From: Botryotinia globosa
Lineage: Eukaryota > Ascomycota > Leotiomycetes > Helotiales > Sclerotiniaceae
DNA length: 64,000 bases
Assembly: GCA_014898425.1 (NCBI GenBank)
Contig: RCSZ01000011.1
Span: forward strand, 1,052,501 to 1,116,500
Reading direction: 5' to 3'
Shown here: positions 10,367-22,375 of the stretch, in pieces
Layout of the letters: each line of letters starts with the position of its first letter
How positions within the stretch are numbered: position 1 is the first letter of the stretch
The notes under the pieces: generated by a model
Seen by the model: the letters and a program-made list of their open reading frames with translations, nothing else
What the model was told of the DNA's origin: nothing
Databases searched by the model: none
Position numbers and translations under genes: made by a program

Positions 10367-11961
10367 CTAATAGGAAGGCTCAACAGTAACCAGCGACGAA
10401 TTTCTCATAAAAGTACTCCCAGCAAACGCTGCAACCTTCAAATACCGAGCCTCACTACTAATAGGATAGCTAGTTTCGAAAAGATTGCCTCTATGAACAG
10501 TAGCTACTTCCACGAGATCGCTCTCATTAGTTCCTGTATATATGACCCATGCCGTATAATCGGTTGCTCCATTCCAACTCATGTATGCGGTGTTGTTGAC
10601 CCCTACGACATCTGGGTTCCAAGCTGGCGTAGCGTTCCATGATTGTTTGTAGGCGCGATACGAATTAGCGGTATCATCATAGCCGAATTGAATTCGTAGA
10701 CGAACGTCATCATTACTACCGGGACCGAATTCAGTAAGACGGGTGATAGCACCCCAGCCAACGAATGTATTGCCATTGGCGAGTGGGCTGAATGATCCTT
10801 GAGAATCGCTGAAACCATGGTAGGCAGAATCGTTGAGGATTTTTTCCACAACTAGAGTTTTATCTACAAGGTTAAGAGAGAGTTGCAGACCATTGGATTG
10901 GCTGGCTACATTTTTATCTGCGAACTCATTAAAGCGGTTGTTAAAGTAGTGAAGAACGGCACCTGTTTCGGTGTAATTGCTGACGCGAGCATGATGTTGC
11001 CATTTCTGATATGTGATTAGTTGATGACATATGATGGCTTGGGGAAATCAATTACGAAGTTTGCTTCCTTAGGAACCACGAAATCACTTTGTCCCTCGGT
11101 GTTGTTGCCCTCAATTCGCCATTCAATCTCACCGGTACTATTGAGATACCAAGTAGCCCAGCAGTGACGACTGTTAACAAGATACCCATCTCCGACAGAT
11201 GATACAGAATTGATGTGGAACCAATCGAAAGGATCACTCGAATTTAAACCAGTTCCAGAGTTAACGCCGGGTATAAATTTGGAGTATGTGATTGGAATAC
11301 CAGAGGCAACAGAACTCCAGCTGAAAATTATATCACCACTTTCAATGTCAATCTCGTAGAACTGAGAGTCGTACACATAGCCAACACTTGGACCGCCAAT
11401 TGGGCTAAGATCCATAGTGGTAAGGTTGCCTGCGCTGACAATTAAGGTGTTTGAAGGTGTAATGAATAATTCGTGGGAATCGGCAAAACATGCGAGATCA
11501 GTCAAATTAGCACTCGGTGAAGTGATGAGATTTAATTTTGGACAGATCGTTGTGATTGGCGTATAGGTATCATCTAGTATGGTGATATTTCCATAGGCAA
11601 CACCGTGGCTTTTACGGACACCTTGCCAGTATGTCAACACAGGTTTGCCCATGTACTCTTGAACCATAAGATTCGTACTAAACAAGGGAGGATATGTGGA
11701 ATCTTCAGCAAAAGCATATGGTCCCTGCCACACAAGTTGCCCGTCCTCAGTAAAAATCCCACATGCACTAGCTTGAACGGGTCCAATGGCGGAGACTGCG
11801 GCGTCGAGAGCCGACTTATTCAAGGGGTTCAGAACTGGATTGATGAGAATCAAACCTGATTGAGTTTCTCCTGTCTTCGTAACATCGAAAGTGGGAGGTC
11901 GAAAATTGACCGTAACGTAGCTCTGGGTGGGCCACAAATTGAGTGTGGTGGACAACGACAT
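10367..11961 (-). CDS. arylsulfotransferase (ASST) family protein, 514 aa
   Basis: Two exons (11961-11056 and 11005-10367) are joined by a 50-bp intron with donor GTAATT, branch CTAAT and acceptor CAG, in phase 0. The text NLWPTQSYVTVNFRPP followed by GLILINP and then AGNLTTMDL, GYVYDSQFYEIDIESGDIIF, WFHINSV and RHCWATWYLNSTGEIEW is typical of the fungal Arylsulfotran_2 group, a beta-propeller fold. The conserved His in DWFHINS and RHCW are the likely catalytic or substrate region of the family. Many NxT/S sites suggest a secreted glycoprotein, yet the first 20 residues from this ATG lack a hydrophobic signal. An upstream exon carrying the signal peptide may have been missed; an out-of-frame ATG at about 12004 starts a short hydrophobic MSLVSLVSL run. 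Fungal members are poorly characterised. Confidence 0.88.
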
Positions 11962-12952
11962 CTTAAAGTAACGCGAAGAGAGACTAAAGAGACCAGAGAC
12001 ATTGGAATTGTTGTAAAGTATGAAGAAAGAAGATTGCAGTGGAGAGAAGTTCGATCCCTTTATATCTCCATCCTTTATCTACTCCACAAGATCTTCTACT
12101 CGCTCTGATATAGAAGTTATGAACTGCATAACATTTCCAACGAATGAATAACTTTACCAAATAGGTATCATGTCGACAGGTGAGATGAAACCTCACGATA
12201 TGGAGTTCAAGGCATAAGGGCTCTAGATTTAAGAAATCTGTTATCAATGTCCAATTCAGACAACTGTGCCTCCTGGGATCTTCAGCATTATGATCGATGG
12301 CCAGGCGAAATGCCTGCTCCTGTCATCCGTGACTAAAACCATGGATGATCTGGTGTATTTCAAGTGATGGGCTCATCCTTTATAGTTTGCACCGTCTCTC
12401 AATCAATCGATGACAGGTAGCAACTTTGTCTAAAACACCATGTTTTGCAACAAGGACTATAAATAAATAGCGGTGAAAGGGCACAAGCATTTCGAAAATT
12501 TGACTGATGTTCAAATCAAGTGAGGTGCCCACAGCTCAAGCAGGATGATGTTATATTATAGTGACTTTGATTGGCTGAAGCTCTGGTCGTATGATCAAAG
12601 GTTTTACGATCGAAACTTATATGATCGAAGAGGTGTTGGGTGAGGAGGGAGGAGGTTGTGTGGAGTGTGGAGTGTGTTCTCTTGCTCTTGAGTGGGCCTC
12701 GCTGCTATTTAGTTTCAGGTTCTGTGTACATCGCACACCTGCTATTAACAAAGGAGGTGCTGGGTGAGGATGGAGAGGGTGTCCGCTCATTGTCTCAGTA
12801 AATCTCATATGGCTCACACTCTATCAATAGTAATCTTAGCTTTGGTACCTAGTTATGAGCAAAAGTTTCTTGTGCACGGCCTGCTCATAGATAATCACGT
12901 GATCTGACTCTGACATCAAGTTACCTATCGTTTGCTTCCAAGTCCAGTTCAC
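11962..12952. other. intergenic, promoter of the arylsulfotransferase and 3' flank of the hydrolase
   Basis: No gene is seen. A palindromic TCACGTGA lies at 12896-12903. Two related G-rich segments, GAGGTGTTGGGTGAGGA near 12630 and GAGGTGCTGGGTGAGGA near 12753, form a short imperfect direct repeat. Confidence 0.4.
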
Positions 12953-14218
12953 TCAATCATAAATTCCATCTCCTTCCAAGAACTTTGCTACTCGCCCATA
13001 AAACTCGTTCGGTCCATCAGCTTTCGAGAAGATAGGATAATCATGAACTTCATCTTTTCCAACCACGGCCTCTACCTTTACACCAGCTTGACGTAGATGA
13101 TTTACGAGTTTTTGTATACCTGTATATCGTCAGTACTCAGTGATCACTCATACAATCAAACATTCAAACATATACATACCCGAGCAAAAAGCTTCCGCAT
13201 CCCCCCGAACAACCATACACCTACAAAGCCCCTCAAATTTATACCCTTCCGGCAACACCCCCCTGGCCGGACTCAAAAGTGTCTCCCTCAACTCCGGCCT
13301 ATTCTCACAGTACTGATATCCCGCCATGGCAAACATTCCATTATTCATAAAATCCAACTCTAACAGACTTTTCTCCTCTTCCTCTCCCATTCCCTTCCCA
13401 TCAAACCTCGACGCCAAATCCACAAATGGAGAAATCAACACCGCGTTTTCCGGCATTGGAAGACTATACCTATTCAGATACAACAAAAGCGTAATCACAA
13501 TTCCCGCGCCTCCCGAATCTCCCATAATCGAGATATTTTCCTGGCGATATCCCATCTCGAGGAGGAAGGAGAATGCCGATAGCGCATCTTGTAGGGCTGC
13601 TGGAAATGCCGTTTTGGCAGTCACACATTTGCGGAAATTGACGCCGAAGATGGGGATATGGGTTTTCTGCATCACGCGCCAGGGAATAGAAGAAGTAAGC
13701 GGATGGCCTTGAACCATTCCGCCGCCTACGAAATACATCATGATTTTCCTCTGTGATAATGGGGAAGAGGTGTCGCCAACCGGAGGGGAAAGATCCCGTG
13801 TCCATTGCCAGAAACATGGGCAACTTTCTGGTTTGATGGTCGGGTGTATTGCATCACCCTTGAACCAGACTTCATCTGCTGGCGGTATGACCTCCAATTG
13901 TACATTTTGATTGTCGGTGAGTTTGGGAATGGCACAGCGGGCGGGAAAGGAGAGAACATCTTTAAGGGGTTGGGTACCAGGATTTAGAGACCAGGCTATG
14001 TGGGAGCCGATGAGGAGAGAAGCACGGTATGTGAAGGACCAATGGGGACGGCCATAATAAGAAAGAGAAAATAAGACAGAGAGAAATATAAGGGGTATCT
14101 GCGGCGTAACGATGACCACCGAATAGAGAAGCCGAGCGACGCGGTAGCAGTGTTGAGTAAACCGGGACGTACGTTGCCACGCACGGATATGAGAGTTTGT
14201 GGGGTGCGGGACGCGCAT
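12953..14218 (-). CDS. alpha/beta hydrolase, HSL (hormone-sensitive lipase)-like, 401 aa
   Basis: Two exons: 14218-13180 and 13119-12953, in phase 1 (donor GTATGT, acceptor CAG). The N-terminus has a hydrophobic segment (LLYSVVIVTPQIPLIFLSVL, about residues 30-50), so it is probably a membrane-anchored esterase. The oxyanion-hole segment reads MMYFVGGGMVQGHPL. The nucleophile elbow is GDSGGAG (Ser about residue 244), which is the GDSAG-type motif of the family. The acid residue lies in VVRGDAEAF and the His in DEVHDYPIF in the second exon. The canonical HGGG is VGGG here, losing the first His, which is seen in several fungal members. Substrate unknown; likely ester or acyl-glycerol hydrolysis. 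Confidence 0.9.
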
Positions 14219-15406
14219 ATTAAAATAGAATTATGAATGACTCGACAATCGATATTTCTTCTGCAGGAAGTTGCAAGAAGAGAGGGTGAAGAAGACAGGT
14301 TGGTATGTATTATAGTGGGTGATGAGTTGTATTAATCTAAAAGGAGTAATAAGGAAGATGATCCTTTATATACCCACTTATTTACTAATCTATCGGCAAG
14401 TGCCCCCCTTAACTCCCACCTTCCTTCTCGATAAACGTGCACAGGCAAGAAACGCATCTGAGAAATGAATCGTTCGAATCACTAGTTCGTAGTTTTTCAT
14501 TGTGCTTGAAACACGAGGTTGGGGAATGATCGTCCCGTCTCATTGGGCTTCCGTTCATCCTATCAGATGCGCGAGACGGATCGAACTACCGTCAACTACC
14601 GGCTCGCATGAAGCTAGGCAGGGACGGGTAAGGCATTCTGCTGAAAATAGTTAGGGATTCTGCGGGTGGTAAAATATTGAAAGTCACCTGGTGTTTTTGT
14701 ATTTGTGGTACGCGTTGACCATTGAGATCGCTGGGTTTATCATTGACTTTTTGGATTCGAGGTGGTGGGAAAAAAGGAGATTGGATGGTGCCATGTGATC
14801 ATGATGGATTCTGGGAGCGTTAAGAATATTCGACTTGATTTGAACTTTGGAGATACTTTGAGTCTTCTGCATACATGTCATGAATCATGATATTTGGTAT
14901 CAAATATGGAATACGGTAACATGTGTGAATAACATAACATCTCATGCCAAATACGGACAACAGTATCAAGTGTTTATAATATGTATATTTATTGATCTAT
15001 CCTGCAATTTCTCTTCTCTGTGATATTTTTTGTCGTCAAAGCAACAGTCTATCTACTTGTCTCGACTTATCGCGTGTCGTGCTCGGTTCCCCCTCCACAA
15101 AATCTTGTCTCGGGACCTCTTCTCCATAAATGGCTGTGCGTTGGCTCTTGGCCTAACCTATTCCCTTCAACCCTACTGCAACACAGCGTCTGCCTCCTCT
15201 TTGGAGCATCGACATGCATGTGTATTCTTCATTCTGCCTTCATAAAAATGATCTCCTCTTCATCTGACAGAGTCTATCTTGCCAGTGATTCGTTCCATCA
15301 AATAACCTCATATCGTATCGAGTCTCCTCAATCATAGTGTAACTTCGTAATGTAACTATCGTAATGTAACCCATTCCAATCTTACTCCCAACAGATCCCA
15401 TTTCAC
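14219..15406. other. intergenic, no gene seen
   Basis: The 1.2 kb between two minus-strand genes contains only short frames without family resemblance. It includes the promoter of the HSL-like hydrolase and the 3' flank of the Ser-rich protein gene. Confidence 0.35.
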
Positions 15407-15934
15407 TCAAGTGGCCGCATAAGGTCTGAATGCATCGTCCTTCCCCCGACTCCAAGCTCTCAACCTGCCTTTAATCTTCGATCCTAGTGGCTGTGCATCT
15501 TTGATCGATCCCTCACCCGATTCATTCGTAGTCTCAATGATGCTGCATCTACTTCTTCCCAAAGACTCTGAGCTTGAAAATGGATTACTCATATCTATAC
15601 TCGCTCTCACTCCGCTGAGTATCTTATTACTTGTAGAGATAGCAGAAGAATAGTCGTGACTCATTCGTTTCGAAGAATTCATAAAGAAGGATAGCGAAGA
15701 AGTAGAGTTGTGAGAAGAATGTGAGGAATTAGAATTGGAAGAACTGCTCGAAGAAGTTCGCGATTTAGATTTGCGAGGTGATTTGTGAGAAGACTCGTAG
15801 GAATCCATTTCGAGGAGGATGAGTTGTAGTTGTGAGTCTGTTTGGGCGAGATTAGGGGCCGTGGAAGTGAGGGGAGGTCCTTCGATGAATTTGGAGGGAC
15901 GAAGCGTGGCTTTTGCATTGGGTGAGGTAGACAT
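15407..15934 (-). CDS. Ser-rich low-complexity hypothetical protein, 175 aa
   Basis: This is a single uninterrupted ORF with ATG at 15934. The centre is a poly-Ser/Asn/His tract (about residues 55-85). It is flanked by basic KSPRKSKSR on one side and a C-terminal region with SLGRSRCSIIETTNESGEGS and GSKIKGRLRAWSRGKDD. There is no signal peptide, membrane segment or recognised domain. Composition suggests an intrinsically disordered, possibly phosphorylated protein. Clean start context and an orderly C-terminus favour a real gene, but the family is unknown to me. Confidence 0.55.
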   Translation of the reverse strand: MSTSPNAKATLRPSKFIEGPPLTSTAPNLAQTDSQLQLILLEMDSYESSHKSPRKSKSRTSSSSSSNSNSSHSSHNSTSSLSFFMNSSKRMSHDYSSAISTSNKILSGVRASIDMSNPFSSSESLGRSRCSIIETTNESGEGSIKDAQPLGSKIKGRLRAWSRGKDDAFRPYAAT

Positions 15935-18900
15935 TGTCTAATGATTGTTGGTTGTAATGCTTTATAGTTGTGTTCGAATGTTGAGTTTCAACGTAGAGAT
16001 TTAGGTGATTTCTATATATAACCTATAATTCGTTCGGTATAAATAGAAGTATATCAGAGTTGTAAAGTAATATCAATACATAGATTGACCCATACACAAC
16101 CTTGAAGAAAAAGAGATATAAAGATTCAAGATAGTATATGAGTAGAACAGCGAATGTCCAACAAAATATAGAAAAGCAATCGAAGAGATTATCCACACCC
16201 CGAGGGGAGACGTACACTTTTAATAACTGGAACATGCATACTGACTCAAATCCATCCGTTCCATGTGCGTCGTAACTCCGGCTTCCTTGAGTAAAGTCAA
16301 AAAGGGAAAAGAAATCTTGCGCCCACCCCCAAGCCGCGTTTGAACAAGGGTTTCTCTTCACATAATTCTGTCATAGTGGAGCATCCAAAAGCCTAAACTG
16401 TCACCCCTCACAGACCCTGCATATAGGTATCACTACCTAAAGTACTAAAACTCCTAAAAAGCAATTTGTAACCTCACTGATCACTGGTGTAATCATTTTT
16501 TGCCCCATGCCACCTCATCTGATACGAATACTGGTGTGTATTTTGGTGGATGATCTGCCAAGTATTTCAAGACAGTTTATGTATATGGATGGAGTTTTTG
16601 ACGTTTTTAATAAATCAGAGGAAGATTATTGGATAGAGGACGATGATTATTTGTTCATAAACTGGAATTCTGGGTTTTCTAGGATTTATTAATAATTTGT
16701 AAGTGTTGTTGAAGGATCTCGTGGAGATAAGGCTGGTAGAGAAAGATAGATTGGCGAAAAATGAAGGGGCATCTCCTCCATCTCTATCCCCATTTCCATT
16801 CAATCAATCCATATCCGATACTTATTACTTTTCATTTCCACAATTTCTTGCTTGTAATTTTTCCTACAGAGTACATCACATCACATCACACTACATGAAT
16901 CCCCTCTCAATTTCTCTAAATTTTCTCTTACTATTATAGCATCCTGCGTATACATTGTACACTCATAAAACGGAAGTCATGCGCATAACGCATTTTATTT
17001 ATTATCAAAGTGTTTCCAAACTTTGATTTCGGGGTCCGTCCTACCTTTAAGCCCACCTGAGCAAGTACGAAAAGTACCTAAAAACAAACCCTATATCTCG
17101 TACTAATCGATAATATTTCGCTGTACCCGTATCTCTCACGTTACAACTTACGAATAGACTGCGGAATTTACGACGGTGGCTTGTATACGACGGATATACT
17201 TGGAATGCTCAAATTACTGAGGATTTACTTAACGCGTGCGATGTGTAAGCAGGTAAAGGCTCTCTCTCGCGTACGTATATTCGCAATCAAGAACAAATCC
17301 TTCATCAGTCTAAATTGGAATTGGAATTTTGGCTGTATTGACTCTGGACCGACGTCATAACCCGTTGGATTTCTTATTATTTCGCGGAAAAGAATCCAGG
17401 ATAGGGCGGTATCCGAGGGTGATGATCTGGACTGAAGGGTTTGTGGTTTGTGGTCTGGAAGGATTACAAGCTCATTGCTTGTTATCTGAGCGAGGTGTTC
17501 ATGGTGGTAGGATCTGGGGAACAAAGTCAAAAGAAAAGTGTGATGATACTCGATTCAATTTGTTTATTGCTTAGAACTTTTACCTTGTCTTGTGCATAAT
17601 TTGGAATGATATACGAAGTAGTTAATGCTCCCAGTTTGACAGCTGGTCATTCTGTGGAGTGGTTAGGTTCCTGCCTCTCCTCTTTCTACATACAAACTCA
17701 TCGTCTGACGACACTGCCGAGACTGCTAACAACATGTATTCCATATACGGATTCATTTCTAATCGTTATATCCTAAATCCTTTCTTCCCTATCCCTTCCA
17801 AAACGGCAAGGCACATCTGGCCTAGAACCTCCACAGAAGCATCGGATTATGAATTTTATGATTCCAAACATAATAAGCTCGGAGTCACGGAGTGCTCGGC
17901 CAACCTTGGGATGATCTCAAGGTCCAGGCCAGGTCTGCAAGAATCAAGAGAATCACCGTACCCTTTCGACTCTCCCATCTTCGATCCTTTTCAATACAAT
18001 ATATCGACAATCATCGAATAAATTGTCATCAAAAATCTCCCTATTGATCGTGCTCGGGGAGATGAGGTTCCGAAGTTGTGAGAGTATAAAGATATTCCCA
18101 TAGGCAACGGAATAACGGGCTACGGTTTTAAGACCAACAACGGTCTCGGACATCCGTACTCGTACCTGCCTACCAGGTACAAGAACTGTAATTAGGCCCT
18201 GTGTTATTTTTGTAATTGTAACATCGAGTTTGGCTACCTTGATACTCCGATTTCGAATGTAGCACCAAGAATGGTCCGGCAATGATTTGAATCTGATATC
18301 TTCTCCTGGGTGATTTGAATTGAGTTGCCTTCTCGAGGAATGATCATAACTAGGTACCTAATCATGATATTATACTTTCTCATAAAATTAATCGTGTACG
18401 AACCATTTCGTTGATCGATTAGACTCAATTGACTCTGATCATGTGTGAAAACATTCAAATCGTACTTTACGATTTTGTGGTGAAAAAGATACTGACTGTC
18501 GTTTGGGGGAGAGAGAGAGGGGCAGGAAAGCTAGTGTTTAGAACTGAAGATATACCTAATTACCTACCTAAGGATAATTGCCAAACACAATCAAGGGAAG
18601 TTTATTAAGTACCTACCAGTACCTACATAGATCAGCAGGACTCTCGGAGTGCTGATTTCGGATTTGCTGTGAAGCGATTAGACGATAATAGATGGAATTG
18701 AGTTTGAACAATCTGTTTCATCTTTGACCATAATATCCTAATCACACAACAGTACATATTGGATACATCAGCAGCCAGTATCAGCGTGCATGCCATGCAT
18801 GTATCAGCCTCAGGATTAACTAATGCTAAACCCACATCTAACGCCTCCACGCCCCAACCATCCAATCACTCGACAACCCAACCACACAAAGTTTAACATC

Positions 18901-18984
18901 CCCAGACTGTCCAGACTATGCAAATCTCAATCTCAAACAAGTACTCAGATTTCAACCCAGCATTCAACATAACACGAACACCAA
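15935..18984. other. 3-kb gene-poor region
   Basis: Frames up to 120 codons are present (16023-16361 minus, 17659-18021 plus, 17953-18282 minus). None shows domain, splice continuity or codon pattern that I can support. Spacers carry many ACCTACCTA-like strings around 18550-18625. No RNA gene is seen until the tRNA. Confidence 0.4.
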
Positions 18985-19089
18985 GCGGCTTTAGCTCACT
19001 TGGGAGAGCGCCAGACTGAAGTCAACTTTAGAACACAATAGATTCATCTGTTTATCTGGAGGCACTGTGTTCGATCCACAGAAGCCGCA
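18985..19089 (+). tRNA. tRNA-Phe (anticodon GAA) with intron
   Basis: The acceptor stem GCGGCTT (18985-18991) pairs perfectly with AAGCCGC (19082-19088), followed by discriminator A at 19089. The D stem is GCTC/GAGC. The anticodon stem is CCAGA (19011-19015) with TCTGG (19055-19059), and the anticodon GAA is at 19018-19020. A 32-nt intron lies at 19022-19053, directly after position 37, the canonical site. The T arm is CTGTG TTCGATC CACAG. All stems are complete, so this should be functional after splicing by the tRNA endonuclease. Confidence 0.95.
19022..19053 (+). other. tRNA-Phe intron, 32 nt
   Basis: It interrupts the anticodon loop between position 37 (G, 19021) and position 38 (A, 19054). 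Removing it restores a seven-base loop CTGAAGA. Confidence 0.9.
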
Positions 19090-21476
19090 TTCTGCGATCT
19101 CGAGTCCACTCGAGGTAATTACCTTTTTGCTCTTGCATGCCTTTTTGATTTGCCTATTGCTCCTCATCTCACTTTTGTGTAATTTTTCGAAGCGGAATAT
19201 TTTTGCGGTGGGGTTACCGGGCACAAGCGAAGTATAGCTAGCGGATACAGTGGAGTGATAACATATTTTCACCCCGCCTTCACTTGAGTTTGTGTGATTT
19301 ACGGAGTAGAGAGAAATTTTGGGTGGGGTTAATAGATTGAGTTTATGATCTAGAGAAGAGAATGCATTTTGATTTGTTAATGCTGTGTAGATATCTAAAA
19401 TTTACGGGACTTTCTACAAATCGCATTGAATCATTGGTCAAAGAAGACCCCTCCATGACTCGGCCTTTTCCATTCTGAAAGAAAATTTGAATCGCTCGAA
19501 TGTCGAGACTGATATCAAAACTTTTCACTCTACCGTAGGTAGAATTAACCTGTTCATTCGTTCCAATTTGATTGGAGTGGGGAAAGCCGCCAAAAGTCCT
19601 CGACATCACCTATGAACAACCCCTCTGAGAAATCAACCAAAAATGCAAAAATAGTGATTTCTGGCAACGGATTCAAACCGATGGTACTCAGGGTAACTCT
19701 CTACACAGGGCTCGAACCTGTAGCCTCCGCGGCGGTAACCAATTCTACTTTGCTTCGTAATGGGATGACGAGTTCTGCGTATATATTATTATCTTTGAGT
19801 AATACTTTTTCTGTACAGCACAGCATCATCGGCATCTCCATCTATATTGACTTTAGATGGGTATAATTGTATACTCCTTCAGATCTTGTAGCACGGTTTC
19901 CAAAGGGCTTTATCCTAGCTAATCTCTCCCTGTCGGAGCGAATCGTCTCCCGACGAGTTTCTCTCAAGTCCAGCTCAAACTTCAAAACATCCTTGTGGAA
20001 CAAATATTAATATGATATGGGATTTTACTGCATTTTCTTTTGAAGAAAAGTTCGAGATGTCCTATCAAGTGGGTGATGTTCGATAGGCGAGCTCAGGTAC
20101 ACTTTCTGAGTACATTGAGGCGTTACTACATGCAAGTGATGATGTATCTATCTATCTATTTGTTCATCTATCCACCCATCCATCGCAATGCGAGAGTAGA
20201 TATTGAGATGGAAAAGTTTGCAGTCTTTAAATTGTGCTTGATTCTTTTGTCATTTACATGATATTATATAAAGAGAGACGTGGCATCTTGGTATCATAGG
20301 GTGGTGGGTGAATTTGAGGGTGTTAGATATTGATATGTATGATGGCGGCGAGGATGCAATGAAAAAACATCCTATCTCTATTGCGTGATGATTCTTGATC
20401 TGCATTTAATCGCTCCTGATCTTTTCGAAATTTCTCATGAGATAGGAATCATCGCAAAAAAATTGCTTCCTCCCAATTTGGTTCTGGGTTGTATAGTGCT
20501 CAATACGCGTAAGTTATCATTTCCTCACAACCTTTAACCTACACTCTGTGAAATTTAAAAACGTCAGTCATCATGTTCAACGGAGTCGGGTTGTCTTACT
20601 CCTCAAGAAATTTCTTGCCATTTTGGAAAACCTACTCTCTTGCGATATCCCTTTACCTTTGAAGAGATTAGATGTTGATATTCAGTTGCTCCCACCAATT
20701 CAAGGAATATACGTCAACGACGCACCACCAAGTTATTTTCTCAAATAAACTCTCTTAAAAGAAACAATACTCTTGAAGCCAAAACAAGAATTCCTGTAGT
20801 TCACATTGTAATGGGGAAATGAAAGACATTTGACTCCCCAAATTCGCACAAAATGCATGTATCCTCTGATCTGTAACCTTGAATCTGATTTGCGATTTGA
20901 ATTTGTTTAGATATATATCAATGTTGCATTTAAATCGCTATTTCGAACTATTGAATACCTTAAAAGGAGGTTAGAAAGTTATTATGAAGATTTTTAAGAA
21001 ATTGTGTGGTAGAGTTCTTTCACTCCTTTAATGAGAGATGCGAGATATATCTGAATTTGCTTTAGGAAAGATGGGTCCTTCGCGTAGAAATGAGAGGGGA
21101 TTCACTGGTTGATACTCTCGAATTGGTCCTTGGAGATAACAAAAAGAGCTTCGGGGGATATCTACGATCAACAAAAGTATAGAAGCTCTACAATGATGTT
21201 AGTGCGAAATTTGAGAGGGTAGGAAGTCTATAAATTCTACAAATCCAGAGCTGACTTCAGGAAGGCATCTTTCTATATTGAGTCAGCTGTTTCTATGTTT
21301 AATAGGTACATTCTTCAAGTCAAACAGTCAACACACAATCTACTGCTTCGCAATCGATCAAGTTTCGTTATGGGTATTCAGTACATACAACAAGCTCGCA
21401 CCAGCAAAACCAATCGGAAAAGATTACCACTTGTAAATCCCATCTACTCGCACCCTCTCAACCATATAAAAGCACC
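19090..21476. other. 2.4-kb gene-poor region with a tRNA-like fragment
   Basis: No protein gene is supported. On the minus strand around 19695-19745 there is an isolated T-arm-like ACAGG TTCGAGC CCTGT, preceded by AATTGGTTA as in a D loop. A matching acceptor stem is missing, so it is at most a tRNA relic. Confidence 0.35.
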
Positions 21477-22375
21477 TCAACCCGCCATATAAGCCGCCGT
21501 ATCTCCTATCAATGCATCTCTCTTCCTCTGAACCGATCTAATCAGTTTCGCCGCCGGATTTGGACAATTCCCAAGCACACAAACATTATTTCCACAACAT
21601 GTATCCCAAGCACATACATAAGCATTTGGGCAATCCCCATCATCATAACAATCTTTCGCTTCAGCACATCCAACATTCTCACCGCAGAAACCAAGGCCTG
21701 TAATGGTGTTGAAACAGAAACAAGTCGAATCGACAGCGCATGGTTTGATGCCTTCTTCGCATTTGGTGGGGGTGCAGGGAATAGTGTTGCAGGTGCCGTG
21801 TTCACAATAGCCGGTATCACAGACGTAGCCGCAGGAGCCGCAGTTGAGGGCATCTTTCATGAGGGCTTTGCCTGTGGGACAGACTGGAGGAAGTCCGGTG
21901 GTAACGGTGGAGGTAGTGAAGGTTGTGTACGTCTGGAATTTTGTCAGTAGATCACTTTGGCAGACGTGGAGAACACACTTACAGGCACAGTTTCGGTAAC
22001 GGTATCAGGTAAAATTCCCCAACATGAACACGCACTCGAATAACGAGCTTCGTTTGAGCAAGCACTAGCATATGATGGAAGTGAAAAGGTAGTTGTTGCT
22101 ACCGCTCTCTTTCCCACGGTAGATACTTCGGTAATTGTTGTCAAGATGGTAGATGTAACAGTGATATTAATTATATCGACTGTGCAGAAATTTTCCATGT
22201 ACTTGATGCAGCCTTCATATGCTATAGCTTGTTGAAAAGGTCCACGAAAGTCTCCACTAACTGCACGATAACAATTATCTGCATTGCAACGTGAAGTTGG
22301 TGGAGTGGTGATGGTGTTGACATCTGCGATGCATATTCCTGCAATAAGAAGAAGTAGTCTGATAGAACTCTGCAT
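21477..22375 (-). CDS. secreted cysteine-rich protein, 282 aa
   Basis: Two exons, 22375-21983 and 21932-21477, joined in phase 0 (GTAAGT...CAG). The N-terminus MQSSIRLLLLIAGICIADVN is a clear signal peptide. Exon 1 holds about seven Cys and a Thr/Val/Ile-rich stretch. It includes GKR at about residue 94, a possible Kex2 site. Exon 2 has about 20 Cys in 152 residues, in patterns such as CGSCGYVCDTGYCEHGTC and DTCCGNNVCVLGNC, reminiscent of EGF-like or knottin repeats. A second dibasic site, QRKR, lies 13 residues before the C-terminal DALIGDTAAYMAG. It is probably an extracellular disulfide-rich protein; an effector-like or cell-wall role is possible but unproven. Confidence 0.82.

Noticed and set aside
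17953..18282. 109-codon minus frame in the gene-poor 16-19 kb region
   Set aside because: No family resemblance, no supporting splice sites and no neighbour context.
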